DNA of 64,000 bases. Origin: JAJKIV01 sp036741775. Its GTDB lineage: Bacteria; Gemmatimonadota; Gemmatimonadetes; Gemmatimonadales; Gemmatimonadaceae. The notes under the pieces were generated by a model that was not told the origin of the DNA, ran no database searches, and saw nothing but the letters and a program-made list of their open reading frames with translations. The stretch lies in the NCBI GenBank assembly GCA_036741775.1, contig DAINRQ010000022.1, positions 8,794-72,793 on the forward strand, in the 5' to 3' direction. Of this stretch, positions 28,191 through 40,357 are shown in pieces (position 1 is the first letter of the stretch; each line of letters starts with the position of its first letter). The position numbers and the translations under genes are program-made.

Positions 28191-29951
28191 ATGATGCGCA
28201 GACTGTCGATCATCACCACGCTCGCGCTGATCGGCCCGCTACCAGCGGCCGGCCAAGCACGCACGGCTCCGGCTCCTCCTGATCCAGGCGCCCGAGCGCG
28301 ACCGGCGACGCAGCAGGGCTCACCGCACGTCCCCAAGCGCTCCCGCGCCGATACCCTCCGCGGCTCGTTCACCACCCCCGGCCGCGTCTGGTGGGACGTC
28401 ACGTTCTACGACCTGCACGTGGACATCCGGCCTAACGACAGCACGATCGCCGGCTACAACGGGATCACGTACGAGGTCCTGAAGCCGGCGAGCGAAATGC
28501 AGATCGACCTCATGGAACCGCTCGTGGTCGACAGCATGGTGCAGGACGGTCGGCGCGTTCGGTTCCGCCGAGAAGGCGCCGCGCACTTTGCCGCCCTTAC
28601 CGCGCCGCAGCGCGCAGGCGAGCACAAGACCATCACGGTCTACTATCACGGCAAGCCGCAGATCGCGAAGAACCCACCGTGGCAGGGCGGGTTCACCTGG
28701 GCCAAGGACAGCCTGGGTCGCGACTGGATCGTCACCACCGACCAGGGGATGGGCGCATCGGTCTGGTGGCCGAACAAGGACACGCAGGCGGACGAGCCGG
28801 ATTCCCAGCGTGTCGCGATCAGGGTGCCGGCGCCGCTCGTCAACGTCTCGAACGGCCGGCTTCGCGGCGTGGAGTCGATCACGTTTGTGGCGGAGGTATC
28901 ACACGGTCCGTCAAAGAAACTCGCGGACGGCCCGAACACCTGGGAGTGGTTCGTCGCCAACCCGATCAACAACTATGCAATCGCCGTCGCGGCCGGGCAC
29001 TACGCGCACTACAGCGAGACCTATGACGGGCTCAAGGGCAGGTTGACGATGGACTACTATCCGCTCGACTACAACCTCGCCAATGCGAAGCGCCAGTTCC
29101 CACAGGCTCGCACGATGATGAAGTGCTTCGAGCACTGGTTCGGGCCGTATCCGTTCTACGAGGACGGCTACAAGCTCATCGAGGTGCCTAACACGGGGAT
29201 GGAACACCAGAGCGCGATTTCGTACGGCAACTGGTACGAGAACGGGTATCGGCGTCGTGACGCGTCAGGCACCGGACTCGGACTCAAATGGGACTTCATC
29301 ATCATCCACGAGAGCGCGCACGAGTGGTTCGGCAACAACATCACGGCGAAGGACAACGCCGACATGTGGGTGCACGAGAGCTTCGCGAACTACGCGGAGG
29401 GATTGTACACCGAGTGCCTGTTCGGCAAGGACGCGGGCGCGCGGTACATCATCGGCAACCGCCGCGGCATCCGAAACGACCGCCCGATCATCCCGGACTA
29501 CGAGGTGAACGACCAGGGGTCGGGCGACATGTATCCGAAGGGCGGCGAGATGCTGCACACGATTCGCCAGATCGTGGACGATGACGAGAAGTGGCGCGGG
29601 ATCCTGCGCGGTCTGAACGAGACCTTCCGGCACCAGACGGTAATGGGCAAACAGATCGAGGACTACATCAGCGCGCAGGCGGGAGTGAAGCTCGGAACGG
29701 TGTTCGATCAGTATCTGCGCACGACGATGATCCCGACGTTCGAGTACCGGCTCGCCGGAGATACGCTGTGGTATCGGTGGAGCGACGTCGTGCCGGGATT
29801 CGACATGCCCGTCCGCGTGACGTTCGACTGGCCGACGTGGACGCTCGTTCGCCCGACCGAATCGTGGCAGTCGGCTCGCGTGAAGCTTGGCAACCCGTCG
29901 GACTTCAAGGTCGACGAGAACTTCTACGTCGTCGTAAAGCAGGTACGCTAG
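28191..29951 (+). CDS. Exported M1-family metallopeptidase
   Basis: The 586-residue zinc aminopeptidase-like protein has a signal peptide (MRRLSIITTLALIGPLPAA). It has the N-terminal beta-saddle of M1 enzymes and the catalytic site H373ESAH377-x18-E396, the full HExxH...E zinc ligand set. The exopeptidase signature appears in the slightly altered form NTGMEHQSA (GxMEN is usual). It therefore probably trims peptides outside the cytoplasm. The start could be ATG 28191 or the adjacent ATG 28194. The ECF sigma gene begins 47 bp after its stop codon, suggesting possible co-transcription. Confidence 0.9.
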   Translation: MMRRLSIITTLALIGPLPAAGQARTAPAPPDPGARARPATQQGSPHVPKRSRADTLRGSFTTPGRVWWDVTFYDLHVDIRPNDSTIAGYNGITYEVLKPASEMQIDLMEPLVVDSMVQDGRRVRFRREGAAHFAALTAPQRAGEHKTITVYYHGKPQIAKNPPWQGGFTWAKDSLGRDWIVTTDQGMGASVWWPNKDTQADEPDSQRVAIRVPAPLVNVSNGRLRGVESITFVAEVSHGPSKKLADGPNTWEWFVANPINNYAIAVAAGHYAHYSETYDGLKGRLTMDYYPLDYNLANAKRQFPQARTMMKCFEHWFGPYPFYEDGYKLIEVPNTGMEHQSAISYGNWYENGYRRRDASGTGLGLKWDFIIIHESAHEWFGNNITAKDNADMWVHESFANYAEGLYTECLFGKDAGARYIIGNRRGIRNDRPIIPDYEVNDQGSGDMYPKGGEMLHTIRQIVDDDEKWRGILRGLNETFRHQTVMGKQIEDYISAQAGVKLGTVFDQYLRTTMIPTFEYRLAGDTLWYRWSDVVPGFDMPVRVTFDWPTWTLVRPTESWQSARVKLGNPSDFKVDENFYVVVKQVR

Positions 29952-29998
29952 CTCGTTCCGATATTGGTCGGGCGAGACGCCGCAGACCCGTACCACCA

Positions 29999-30595
29999 AT
30001 GGCAGACGCGAACGAGATCACCCAGCTCCTCCGAGCGCACGCGGCCGGCGACGAGACCGCGCTGGATCGGCTCTTCCCGCAGCTGTACGACGAGCTCCGG
30101 CGAATGGCCGGGGGACGCTTGCGACACGAGCGACCCGACCACACACTCGGCGCCACGGAGCTCGTGCACGAGGCGTTCTTCCGGCTCGTGCAGCTCGACC
30201 GAATCGACTGGCAGAGCCGCGCCCACTTCCTCGCCGTTGCGTCGAAGGCCATGCGAAACGTCCTGCTCGATCACGCCGAGCGACGCGGCGCGCAGAAGCG
30301 TGGCGGTGGAGGCCGGCCGATCACCCTCGAGCGCATCGACGTCCCAAACGACATGCCGGCGGACGAGGTGCTTGCGCTCTGCGAGGCACTCGAACGGCTC
30401 GAGCAGCTCGAACCGCGTCAGGCGCGTGTCGTGGAATGCCGATTCTTCGGCGGCCTCAATCTCGACGAGACCGCCGAGGCGCTCGGGATCTCCGCGGCGA
30501 CGGTGAGCCGCGACTGGACCATCGCGCGAGCGTGGCTCCACGCGCAGCTCGCCGAGTCGTCCTCGACGCCGGGGACGCCAACGGAGTCCGCGTGA
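29999..30595 (+). CDS. ECF-type RNA polymerase sigma factor
   Basis: The 198-residue sigma factor has region 2 (EITQLLRAHAAGDETALDRL, LFPQLYDELRRMA, HTLGATELVHEAFFRL) and region 4 (RQARVVECRFFGGLNLDETA, LGISAATVSRDWTIARAWL). The motif set is that of the sigma subfamily usually found next to Ser/Thr kinases in Acidobacteriota and Planctomycetota. No anti-sigma gene is present. The kinase gene begins seven bases after its stop. The established idea for such pairs is that the kinase activates the sigma factor by phosphorylation. The start at 29999 fits the family. Confidence 0.9.
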   Translation: MADANEITQLLRAHAAGDETALDRLFPQLYDELRRMAGGRLRHERPDHTLGATELVHEAFFRLVQLDRIDWQSRAHFLAVASKAMRNVLLDHAERRGAQKRGGGGRPITLERIDVPNDMPADEVLALCEALERLEQLEPRQARVVECRFFGGLNLDETAEALGISAATVSRDWTIARAWLHAQLAESSSTPGTPTESA

Positions 30596-30602
30596 GGCGC
30601 AC

Positions 30603-33689
<3,087 letters not shown>

Positions 33690-33747
33690 GATTGCAGGAT
33701 GCCCGTGCGTCTGCATGCCGCTCGACCAATCCGCGGAACGGCACGAA

Positions 33748-33961
33748 ACAGCATGGGCAGGATGGGACAGGATGACGAAGATGACTCGGGCAGCAGCGGC
33801 GTCGGTGTCGCAAGCGGCCTGAATGAAAAAGGGGAAACGGAAGCCTGGATACCCACCGTCCCCGGGAGTCGTTCCCCTTCGTCTCAGGCCGCTGGCGCGA
33901 GCGATGGTGCCGCCGCGCAGGTCATCTTGGCCATCCTGTTAATCCCGTCCATCCTGTCTCC
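33748..33961. repeat. Long inverted repeat, family D, copy 2
   Basis: It has the same plan as 15849-16062: GCAGGATGGGACAGGATGAC, AAGATGACTCGGGCAGCAGC and AAGCGGCCTGAAT are mirrored by CTCAGGCCGCTGGCGCGAGC, GGTCATCTTGGCCATCCTGT and CCGTCCATCCTGTCT. The centre differs (GGGGAAACGGAAGCCTGG facing CGTTCCCC), showing compensating drift. It is in the gene-free 33690-34128 spacer. Confidence 0.85.
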
Positions 33962-34014
33962 CCTGCCGTTCCCGTCCCCGCAGGAAGGATCTGCCACGAC
34001 CGCGCGATCGAACG

Positions 34015-34039
34015 GTGTTATTCGAATCTGACCCCAATT
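34015..34039. repeat. Short repeat E, copy 2 (GTTATTCGAATCTGACCCCAA)
   Basis: This copy differs from the others in reading GAATCT instead of GACTCT, and ends CCCCAATT. It lies 90 bp before the start of the hydrolase gene, while copy 3 lies directly after the same gene, so the gene is flanked by two copies in the same orientation. Confidence 0.7.
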
Positions 34040-34128
34040 CCAGAGTTGCCGGAATGAGGGAAAAAAGCTCGGAGTCCGGCTTTGGAGTGTGAAGGCTCAC
34101 CATTCCAACCCGATCGGAGCTTCACACC

Positions 34129-35001
34129 ATGCTCGGAGTCAACGTTGCCGCGCTCGCCGCGGCGCTCGCCTTACCCATGCACGACACGCCCCGCTTCGCG
34201 GAGATCGAGCTCGCGACAGGCATCCGCATGCACTACGCCGAGCAGGGTCCGGCGAACGGCACGCCGATCATTCTGCTCCACGGCTACAGCGACTCGTGGT
34301 TCTCGTACAGCCTCGTGCTCTCGGCCCTCTCGCGCGAGAATCACGTGTATGCGCTCGACCTTCGCGGCCACGGGAAGACGGACCGCCCGGCCTCGGGCTA
34401 TCTGATGCGCGACATGGCGACCGACGTCGTCGCGTTTATGGACGCGAAGTCCATCGTTCGCGCGACGATCGTCGGACATTCGATGGGCGGGTTCATCGCG
34501 CAGCAGGTCGCGATGGCGGCACCGAAGCGTGTATCCCACCTCGTTCTCCTCGGGACCGCGACGACGCCGCGCAACTTCAACGGGATCGACGAGCTCGAGA
34601 AGGTCGTGAGCTCGCTCACCGATCCCGTCCCCGAGGAATTCGCGCGCGAGTTTCAGCTCAGCACGATCAAGGGATCGGTCAGTAAGGAGTTCGTCGATCG
34701 AGCCGTATCCGAAAGCCTCAGGCTCCCGGTCCATGTCTGGCGCGGCGTCATGAACGGGCTTCTGGACTACGAGCGTGCCGTCGCCCTCGGTCGTTCCGGA
34801 ATCCCTACGCTCGTGCTGCACGGTGCGGATGACCCTTACATCTCGAGCGCCGAAGCGGATTCGCTCGCCGCGATGACTTCTGCCCGGCGAATCAAGAAGT
34901 ACCCGGATACCAGCCACGCCATCCACTGGGAGAGGCCGGCCGAGGTGGCGCGCGACATCCTGGCGTTCCTCGAGCGATCCCGCGCCACTCGGCGGCAATG
35001 A
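34129..35001 (+). CDS. Alpha/beta-hydrolase
   Basis: The 290-residue enzyme has the alpha/beta-hydrolase fold. It has HGYS after strand 3 (oxyanion region), a nucleophile elbow GHSMGG with Ser at about residue 117, the acid Asp in LHGADDPYI and the catalytic His in DTSHAIHWE. The N-terminus (LGVNVAALAAALALPMHD) is hydrophobic and could be a short signal anchor. The substrate is unknown; the fold covers esterases, epoxide hydrolases and others. GGAG lies upstream of the ATG. Copies of short repeat E flank the gene on both sides. Confidence 0.85.
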   Translation: MLGVNVAALAAALALPMHDTPRFAEIELATGIRMHYAEQGPANGTPIILLHGYSDSWFSYSLVLSALSRENHVYALDLRGHGKTDRPASGYLMRDMATDVVAFMDAKSIVRATIVGHSMGGFIAQQVAMAAPKRVSHLVLLGTATTPRNFNGIDELEKVVSSLTDPVPEEFAREFQLSTIKGSVSKEFVDRAVSESLRLPVHVWRGVMNGLLDYERAVALGRSGIPTLVLHGADDPYISSAEADSLAAMTSARRIKKYPDTSHAIHWERPAEVARDILAFLERSRATRRQ

Positions 35002-35004
35002 AAG

Positions 35005-35031
35005 GATGATATTCGACTCTGACCCCAATTA
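35005..35031. repeat. Short repeat E, copy 3
   Basis: The 27 bases are identical to 16184-16210 (GATGATATTCGACTCTGACC onward). It fills nearly the whole gap between the hydrolase stop and the convergent peroxidase gene. Confidence 0.8.
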
Positions 35032-35038
35032 AGGCCGA

Positions 35039-36283
35039 TTACTGGCGCACCCGCGGTGGTGCCGACAGGGTGCGAAGGAACGCCTCGAGCTGCGCCCGCT
35101 CGCGATCATTGAGACGCAGCGGGCGAAGCTCCGAGTGTCCGGCCGGCGCGGCCGGCGCCCGGTCGTAGTGCCGAATCACCTCGGCCAGTGTCGCGAACTG
35201 GCCCGCGTGCATGTAGGGCGCCCGATCCGCGACGCCGCGCAGTGATGACGTCTTGTAGGCACGCACCAACTCCTCACCTTCGGTGACGGCGAACTGCAGT
35301 TCCGCGCACTCCTCGGGACGAGCGTCGCTGTACTTGCTGAGGCAGTTGAACTCACCCGCCACGACTTGTCGCACACCGGTCGCGCGACCGCTATCCACCT
35401 CGGCGACGAGCGGTGACGCAGGGACGCCGGTGTTGTGGAAGTGCTCGTCGGTGAAGCGCGGTCCGTTGTGGCAGTTCACGCAGTTCGCCTTGCCCATGAA
35501 GAGACGCAGCCCTGCCTCTTCATCCTTCGTGAGCGCGCTCTCGGTGGTGTGTGATCGACCCTCGAGCTCGGCCGCGACGTAGCGGTCGAAGCGCGTGGGG
35601 GCGTGCTCGATGCGCCGCTCGAACGCGGCGATCGCCTTGCCGATGTTCGCGTAGACCCGTGAGATGTCATCTTGGCGCGCCGGAGGAATTCGCTCCCAGG
35701 CGATGCGGCGGCTGCTATCGGGCACGGGGCCTGCATGATCCGGCAACCCGTCCAGCGCCGGGAGCGCCCCGAAGACACGCTCGTACGGCGCGCGGTAATG
35801 AGCGGCGATGACGTGTGCGTACTGCGTGCGATCGCCGCCGTGCTCGACGGGACTTTCGAGCGGACCTAACGCCTGCGCCCACTGGCTGTCGGTCCGCCCA
35901 TCCCAGAAGAGCCACGCACTGTGCGCGGTCCCGGCGACTGGCATCGTACGACGCGAGGTCGCTCCAACACCCGTCGCGAGCGGCACGCCATCCTGAAACT
36001 CCCGGTCCGGGAGATGGCACGTGGCGCATGACACCTTGCCGTTCGCACTCAGCCGCGTATCGAAGAAAAGTGTCCGGCCTAACGATGCAGCCGCGGAATC
36101 GTCGGACCAGCGGTTACTCGGGTCGGGGGCGAGCGGCGGGAGACTCGCGAGCGACAGGCTCGCGAGCGTCCCACGCTCGCTGTCCGACCAGCGGGCTTCC
36201 GTCGCCGCGTGCGTGAGCGCAACGGTGGCGGCGACGAGAGCCGTGGCGACGATCGTAACCCGCATTGCGCGAATGGAACGCAT
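35039..36283 (-). CDS. Di-heme cytochrome c peroxidase (MauG/CcpA family)
   Basis: The 414-residue periplasmic protein has a signal peptide ending near THAA and two covalent heme sites, C86ATCH90 and C268VNCH272. It also has the peroxidase landmarks FFDTRLSANG, DREFQDG and PYMHAG. Enzymes of this family reduce hydrogen peroxide with electrons from cytochrome c, and some instead modify proteins as MauG does. ATG 36283 is supported by GAGGA seven bases upstream. It follows the lipoprotein gene at 36730-36305 by 21 bp, so they form a two-gene operon that is divergent from an AraC regulator. Confidence 0.9.
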   Translation of the reverse strand: MRSIRAMRVTIVATALVAATVALTHAATEARWSDSERGTLASLSLASLPPLAPDPSNRWSDDSAAASLGRTLFFDTRLSANGKVSCATCHLPDREFQDGVPLATGVGATSRRTMPVAGTAHSAWLFWDGRTDSQWAQALGPLESPVEHGGDRTQYAHVIAAHYRAPYERVFGALPALDGLPDHAGPVPDSSRRIAWERIPPARQDDISRVYANIGKAIAAFERRIEHAPTRFDRYVAAELEGRSHTTESALTKDEEAGLRLFMGKANCVNCHNGPRFTDEHFHNTGVPASPLVAEVDSGRATGVRQVVAGEFNCLSKYSDARPEECAELQFAVTEGEELVRAYKTSSLRGVADRAPYMHAGQFATLAEVIRHYDRAPAAPAGHSELRPLRLNDRERAQLEAFLRTLSAPPRVRQ

Positions 36284-36304
36284 GGGACGGTCCTCGGCGG
36301 GTGG

Positions 36305-36730
36305 TTACAGCTTCAGGTTGAACGTCACCGAGTCGTCGCCCAACGCGCTCGCGACGCGGAACTTCACCACCCACCAGCCCCCCATGTTGAACTTCATGCC
36401 GTCCACGACGTGCTCGCCGTTGCCGACGTGCTTCGTGACGCGCGGCTTTGTGGGCAGACCATGCCCGTGCTGCGGCATGCCGCCGTCCACGACGATGGTC
36501 GCGCTGTCCAGCGGCGTGCCTTCGGCGGTCTCGAGGCGCAGTCGCCACGAGTGCAGGCGACCGACGCGAATGGAGTCGCCGACGGGCTGGATCGTGCCGC
36601 GGTAGACGCCGCGGCTGCTGAGCTGCGTGCGGGAGTAGTCGAGGTCTCTGGGAGCTTCCTTCATGAACAGCATGCAGCCGGTGACGGACAGCGCGGCCGC
36701 GGCGGCAATCGAAAGGGCGAAGCGTTTCAT
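36305..36730 (-). CDS. Small lipoprotein with a YtkA-like domain
   Basis: The 141-residue protein has a lipobox (AALSVTGC) and then a single beta-sandwich. The blocks SWRLRLETAEGTPLDSATIV, DGGMPQHGHGLPTKP and KFNMGGWWVVKF resemble the YtkA/FixH-like fold found near heme and copper proteins. The GGMPxHGHG block could hold a metal. ATG 36730 has GGAGG upstream. It is the first gene of the operon with the di-heme peroxidase, so it may be its membrane-anchored partner. Confidence 0.75.
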   Translation of the reverse strand: MKRFALSIAAAAALSVTGCMLFMKEAPRDLDYSRTQLSSRGVYRGTIQPVGDSIRVGRLHSWRLRLETAEGTPLDSATIVVDGGMPQHGHGLPTKPRVTKHVGNGEHVVDGMKFNMGGWWVVKFRVASALGDDSVTFNLKL

Positions 36731-36959
36731 GATCCGAACCTCCATATGAGTGCTGTTCGCCGGCCGACGCCCGAGGGTCGGTGCGAACGTTGTCTGGTTA
36801 CGCTTCCGCGATCTCGCCGGAGCGTGGGCGTAGAGTACGCATCGGGGTGCGGCCGCCACTTGAACGAATGGGCTAACCTTTTTGCGGGGCACCGCCGCGC
36901 CGGTTGCGACGGCCGCCGCGCGCCGCGCAGTATGCGCGGATCGGCCACGGAGGAGGGTG

Positions 36960-37721
36960 ATGCACGCAGCAGGACGCATGTACATCTGGAACGGCGGCAG
37001 CCTGCTGATCGGCCGCGCCAGCGGGCCGACCGGGCTGCACGCGCATCACGCGGTCGTACTTAGCTTTACGTTCGGGTCAGCCATGCGATTTTCGTCGAAG
37101 GCCCGCGAGTGGACGGAGCACCGCGGCGTCGTCATCGAACCCGACTACCCGCACGCCTTTGACGGACTCGGCCAGGAATCCGCGCACTTCTTCATAGAAC
37201 CCGAGTCCCGCGACGGGCGGGCGATCATGGCACGGCTCGGCGGTCCGGGGATCGTCGCCATCGATCCGACGCAGGTCGCCGAGGCGGTACCGATTCTCCG
37301 CGGCCCGTGGGCGACGAATCGCGATGATGCGGACGCGATTCGAGCGGCCGGCCAGCTCGTGATCCGGCATTTCGCCGGCAGCGTGGAACGCGCGTCGCCC
37401 GTCGATGAGCGAGTGACGAGTGCGTTGGACTACATCAAAGCCCACATTGGCCGCACGATCACTCTTGCCGAAGTCGCCGCCGCGGTGAACCTCTCGCCAA
37501 GCAGGTTCCGGCACCTGCTCGTGGAGCAGACCGGGATGGGACTGCGACCGTACATTCTGTGGCTCCGTTTACAACGGGCGTGGGAGCTCGTGGCGGCGGG
37601 ACACAACCTCACGTCCGCGGCGCACGGCGCCGGGTTCGCCGACTCGGCGCACCTGACGCGTACGTCGCGTCGCATGTTCGGCATTCCGCCGATAGCGCTG
37701 ACCCTGGAAAGCGTTTCCTGA
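36960..37721 (+). CDS. AraC-family transcriptional regulator (paralogue 1)
   Basis: This 253-residue protein has an N-terminal half of about 150 residues (MYIWNGGSLLIGRAS, HAHHAVVLSFTF, EPDYPHAFDG) that looks like a degenerate cupin sensor. Its C-terminal AraC HTH pair includes LAEVAAAVNLSPSRFRHLLV and AAHGAGFADSAHLTRTSRRM. The start at 36960 has AGGAGG. It is followed after 20 bp by a clearly homologous second regulator. It is divergent from the lipoprotein/peroxidase operon, which it might control. Confidence 0.85.
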   Translation: MHAAGRMYIWNGGSLLIGRASGPTGLHAHHAVVLSFTFGSAMRFSSKAREWTEHRGVVIEPDYPHAFDGLGQESAHFFIEPESRDGRAIMARLGGPGIVAIDPTQVAEAVPILRGPWATNRDDADAIRAAGQLVIRHFAGSVERASPVDERVTSALDYIKAHIGRTITLAEVAAAVNLSPSRFRHLLVEQTGMGLRPYILWLRLQRAWELVAAGHNLTSAAHGAGFADSAHLTRTSRRMFGIPPIALTLESVS

Positions 37722-37741
37722 GCACGAGGCGGGAGGCACGC

Positions 37742-38539
37742 ATGGAAGGTCGCGTTCCGGGCGGACCCGGTAGCGCCGGCAGCGGTCGGATCTACATCTG
37801 GAATGGCGGGAGCCTGCTGATCGGGCGAAGTGGTTGGGCGACGGACGTCCACGCCCACCACGCGGTTCAGATCGCGTTGACCTCGGGGCCGGCGATCCGA
37901 TTTCGGTCGGAGTCCGGCGACTGGAGGGAATACCGCGGGGTCATCATCACGCCCGACTACCCGCACGCGTTCGACGGCCTGAACGAGACTGTCGCGCATG
38001 TGTTCGTCGAGCCCGAATCCCGTGAGGGGCGATCGATGATGGAACGACTCAGTCAGTCGGGCATCGTCGCGATCGAGCCGCGAGATGACGATGCGGTGAT
38101 CCGTGATCTCTTTGCTGCGTGGGCGTCGACGCGCGGCGAGGGGAGGATGATCGCGGCTGGCCAGGCGGTCATCACTCACTTCGCCGGCGGGGTAGAGCCG
38201 GCGACGCCTGTCGATGATCGCGTGACGCGTGCGCTGACCTACATCAAGGGGCGGATCGGCGGGGCGATCACGCTCGAGGAGGTCGCAGCGGCGGTGAATC
38301 TGTCGCCGAGCAGGTTCCGGCATCTCTTCGTCGAGGAGACGGGCATGGCGTTGCGGCCGTACATCCTCTGGCTGCGATTTCAGAAGGCGTGGACGCTCAT
38401 CTCGCAGGGGCAGAACCTCACCGCGGCCGCACACGGAGCCGGGTTCGCGGACTCGGCGCACCTCAGCCGCACGTCGAGGCGGATGTTCGGGATCCCGCCA
38501 GTCGCGCTTCAGGTGGAAAATAAGGGGTCAGAGTCCTAA
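37742..38539 (+). CDS. AraC-family transcriptional regulator (paralogue 2)
   Basis: The 265-residue protein aligns with the preceding gene over its whole length (IYIWNGGSLLIGRSG, DYPHAFDGL, LEEVAAAVNLSPSRFRHLFV, AAHGAGFADSAHLSRTSRRM), so the two arose by tandem duplication. It starts at ATG 37742 with GGAGG. The last residues (NKGSES) and the TAA stop are encoded by a GGGGTCAGAGTCCTAACG repeat sequence that continues into the assembly gap. The native C-terminus has therefore been altered by a repeat. Confidence 0.85.
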   Translation: MEGRVPGGPGSAGSGRIYIWNGGSLLIGRSGWATDVHAHHAVQIALTSGPAIRFRSESGDWREYRGVIITPDYPHAFDGLNETVAHVFVEPESREGRSMMERLSQSGIVAIEPRDDDAVIRDLFAAWASTRGEGRMIAAGQAVITHFAGGVEPATPVDDRVTRALTYIKGRIGGAITLEEVAAAVNLSPSRFRHLFVEETGMALRPYILWLRFQKAWTLISQGQNLTAAAHGAGFADSAHLSRTSRRMFGIPPVALQVENKGSES

Positions 38540-38556
38540 CGCATCGTTTTCACGCG
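38524..38556. repeat. Repeat end entering the assembly gap
   Basis: GGGGTCAGAGTCCTAACGCA followed by TCGTTTTCACGCG is close to the reverse complement of 59396-59424 (end of family C copy 4) and matches 19995-20015. The gap therefore probably hides a family C element. Confidence 0.65.
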
Positions 38557-38656
38557 NNNNNNNNNNNNNNNNNNNNNNNNNNNNNNNNNNNNNNNNNNNN
38601 NNNNNNNNNNNNNNNNNNNNNNNNNNNNNNNNNNNNNNNNNNNNNNNNNNNNNNNN
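38557..38656. other. Assembly gap (100 N)
   Basis: One hundred consecutive N bases, a standard placeholder for a scaffold gap of unknown size. It hides the 3' end of the kinase gene and most likely a repeat. Confidence 0.99.
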
Positions 38657-40255
38657 CACGCGATGGGTCCACCATTCCCTCGCCTCGGCGTCGCCCCACG
38701 GCTCGACGTCGCGCGATGCCTCTTCCAGTGCCCGGTTAAGCGCCGCGGCGGTCGGGGTCCGGGCTGCCGGGTCCTTCGCGAGACACGCGAGGATCGCATC
38801 ATCCAGCGACGATGGGATCCCCTGCGAAGCGCGCTGCGACGGAGGCACCGGTTTCTCCTCGATGTGCTTCACCATGAGGCGCATGGTGTTGTCCGCCTCG
38901 AACACGAGTCGGCCCGTGACGAGGAAATAGGCGACGCAGCCTAACGCGTAGATGTCCGCCCGCGCATCCACCTCTTCCCCGAGCGCGAGCTCGGGCGCCA
39001 TGTAGGCCGGCGTACCAAGTGCCAGCCCGGCTGCGGTGATCAACGACTCATCCGGGCTCGATCTCTTCACCGGCTTCACGAGCCCGAAATCGAGCACCTT
39101 CACGAAGTCGTAGCGAATGCCGGCTCGGCCGACGTGGATGTTCGCTGGTTTGATGTCGCGGTGCACGAGGTCGGCCTGATGCGCCTCCTCGAGGGACTCG
39201 CAGACCTGTCGGAGGATGTGAATCGCTCGGCCCGGCGGCACCGCGCCGTGCTCCCTGACGAGGGACTCGAGATCCATCCCGTCGAGCATCTCCATCACGT
39301 AGTAGAGCGTCTGATCCTCGGTCACCCCGAAGTCGTAGACCTCGACGGTGTGGGGCGAGCGGAGATTCGCTGCGGCTTCCGCCTCGCGGGAGAAGCGCTT
39401 CACGGCGAGTTGCGCCGCGTCACTGTCGCTCGCGCCGAGCGTTTCGGGACGAATGAGCTTCACGGCGGCGGGGCGCGCGAGCATGGTGTGGGTGGCCCGG
39501 TAGACCTCACCCATGCCCCCGCGGCCCAGCAGGTCACCGAGCCGGTAGCTCCCCATCTCGCGCGCCTTCGTCACCTGTCGCCCGAGCTGCGTCACGACGT
39601 GCGAGATGACCCCAGCGACACCGACGAGCAGATAGTCGGGGTAGTGCATGACGAAGACGTTGCTCGCGGCGCCGAAATCCCATGTACCGTACGCGCGCGC
39701 GATGAGCATGCCGAGGGGATTCATCGAGACGGCGATGAGCGCGGCGACCATGGTCTTCTTCGGCGGTGTGGGCACGATGGCCGCGAACATCAGCACCACC
39801 GCGCCAATCCATGAGAGCTCCGGCCTGATGCTCATCCCCGCAGGCATTCGGCCCCAGTCGAAGACGATGCTCACGTGGAACATGATGCCGAGGGCGAACG
39901 CCATCAGCACCATGTAGACGAGGCCGAGGTCGAGGCTGCGCGCGGCGTCCTTCGCCCGGCGCGTGTACGCGTAGAACGCGAGGGAGATGATGATGCTCGC
40001 CGCAGCGATGGCGTCGACGGGCAGGACGAGCGATCGCCACTGCGTGTCGCCCGGTGGGCTATTGAGGCGGAGCGTGAGGTGCCCGAGGATGGTGCCGAGG
40101 AGCCAGAGCGCCCCGCCGAGCAGCGAGAGGATGCCGAGGCGGGTGGACGCATCCCGGATCAGATCGGGCGGGAGAGACCGCGGGCGTCCCTGCGATTCGC
40201 GGGACGTCCGCGGGGTACCGATCGGATGAGGAGGAATCAGCTGCGGCGCGGGCAT
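38657..40255 (-). CDS. Ser/Thr protein kinase with N-terminal polytopic membrane domain (3' end in gap)
   Basis: At least 533 residues are readable. Residues 40-225 carry about six hydrophobic helices (LGILSLLGGALWLLGTILGH, ASIIISLAFYAYT, VYMVLMAFALGIM, and others). A kinase domain follows at about 236-505: GRGGMGEVY, K266, H365RDIKPAN with D367, DFG D389 and GTPAYMAPELALG. This is the reverse of the usual order, in which the kinase precedes the membrane segment. The reading frame enters the N-run a few residues after the kinase domain, so the true end is unknown. Neither neighbour is obviously linked to it. Confidence 0.85.
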
Positions 40256-40291
40256 CGCCGCATTCTACGCTGGGCAGGTCAGCTTCGTCAG

Positions 40292-40350
40292 AACGGCGCA
40301 AGACCTCTAAAGGCGCACGGCCCTGCGCTCTTAGGGGGTCGTGCGCCGTT
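40292..40350 (-). terminator. Alternative hairpins downstream of msrA
   Basis: AACGGCGCAAGACC (40292-40305) can pair with GGTCGTGCGCCGTT (40337-40350) with one mismatch. Alternatively GGCGCACG (40312-40319) pairs with CGTGCGCC (40340-40347). The two stems exclude each other because they share the 3' arm. The simplest role is termination after msrA. Confidence 0.45.
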
Positions 40351-40357
40351 TAACCCG

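Noticed and set aside
29591..29998. An N-terminal extension of the sigma factor open back to 29591
   Set aside because: It overlaps the M1 peptidase gene in another frame, is Arg-rich, and the sigma family starts at the ATG at 29999.
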